DNA of 5,623 nt, taken from contig OMSN01000175.1 of NCBI GenBank assembly GCA_900313765.1, forward strand, positions 1 to 5,623. Reading direction: 5' to 3'. Each line of letters begins with the position of its first letter. Position 1 is the first letter of the stretch. Of this stretch, positions 5,433 through 5,623 are shown one piece after another. Origin of the DNA: an uncultured Eubacteriales bacterium. Lineage in GTDB: Bacteria > Bacillota > Clostridia > Lachnospirales > Lachnospiraceae. A program made the position numbers and the translations under genes. Below the pieces are notes generated by a model. That model worked only from the letters and a program-made list of their open reading frames with translations. It had not been told where the DNA came from and ran no database searches.

Positions 5433-5623
5433 ATGAAGATAGTAGTTCTTGCAGGCGGGATCAGCACAGAGAGAGAGATCTCCATCGTTTCCGGAACGCA
5501 GGTATGCCTTGCGCTCAGGAAGAAAGGCCACAAAGCCATCCTGGTGGATGTGTTCTGCGGTGATGAGAGGATCGAAAACCCCGGGAAGGATTCATTTCCG
5601 GAGGAGTATGACGTGGAGGCTGC
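5433..5623 (+). CDS. ddl: D-alanine--D-alanine ligase, N-terminal part (3' end outside window)
   Basis: The last 191 bases are open in one frame from ATG at 5433 and code for 63 residues before the window ends. The protein begins MKIVVLAGGISTEREISIVSG, the Ddl opening: a beta strand, the GG(x)STE(R)E(x)S block that carries the conserved glutamate (E13 here) contacting the first D-Ala, then the SG turn (20-21). The following helix and strand, ALRKKGHKAILVDVF, fit the N-terminal domain of this ATP-grasp enzyme. Ddl joins two D-Ala with ATP to supply the peptidoglycan stem peptide terminus, in the cytoplasm. The ribosome site is AGGGGGG (5416-5422), 10 bases before the start, touching the right edge of the structured element. 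No clear promoter is visible in the GC-rich gap. The ATP-grasp core is beyond the window. Confidence 0.88.
   Translation, partial: MKIVVLAGGISTEREISIVSGTQVCLALRKKGHKAILVDVFCGDERIENPGKDSFPEEYDVEA

Overview
The window looks like part of a Gram-positive chromosome from the Clostridia, most likely Lachnospiraceae or a close relative. This is inferred from the tilS-hpt-ftsH gene order known in Firmicutes, strong purine-rich ribosome binding sites, a TTG start on ftsH, a moderately GC-rich coding style, and a neopullulanase-type glycosidase of the kind gut clostridia use on starch. No 16S or other species marker is present, so the genus cannot be named.

Left block (1-2919): the 3' end of tilS (tRNA-Ile lysidine synthetase), a complete hpt (hypoxanthine phosphoribosyltransferase) and a complete ftsH (membrane AAA+ zinc protease). 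They lie head to tail with gaps of 12 and 6 bases, so they are very probably one transcript whose promoter is upstream of the window.

First intergenic region (2920-3183): AT-rich and unusually full of symmetry. It holds a hairpin after ftsH, a direct-repeat pair exactly 42 bp apart interleaved with an 11-bp inverted repeat, an extended -10 promoter, a perfect 9-bp inverted repeat over the presumed transcription start, and a 14-bp terminator-like hairpin just before the next start codon. This looks like the control region of the downstream glycosidase, with possible attenuation or a short leader RNA.

Glycosidase (3184-5188): a GH13 neopullulanase/cyclomaltodextrinase-like gene read in two frames. 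All catalytic residues are present, but the frame changes near 3886-3896 and a conserved stretch between beta-strand 2 and conserved region I is missing. It therefore appears to be a pseudogene caused by a small out-of-frame deletion, unless the assembly is wrong.

Second intergenic region (5189-5432): GC-rich and almost entirely occupied by nested inverted repeats that fold into a branched, cloverleaf-like structure of about 200 nt (outer stem plus three arms). I do not recognise it as a named RNA or mobile element. It is the most interesting object here. Directly after it, ddl (D-alanine--D-alanine ligase) begins at 5433 and runs off the window.

The housekeeping genes (tRNA modification, purine salvage, membrane proteolysis, cell wall) have no evident functional link to the decayed carbohydrate gene between them. 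The segment between ftsH and ddl looks like the variable part of this locus.
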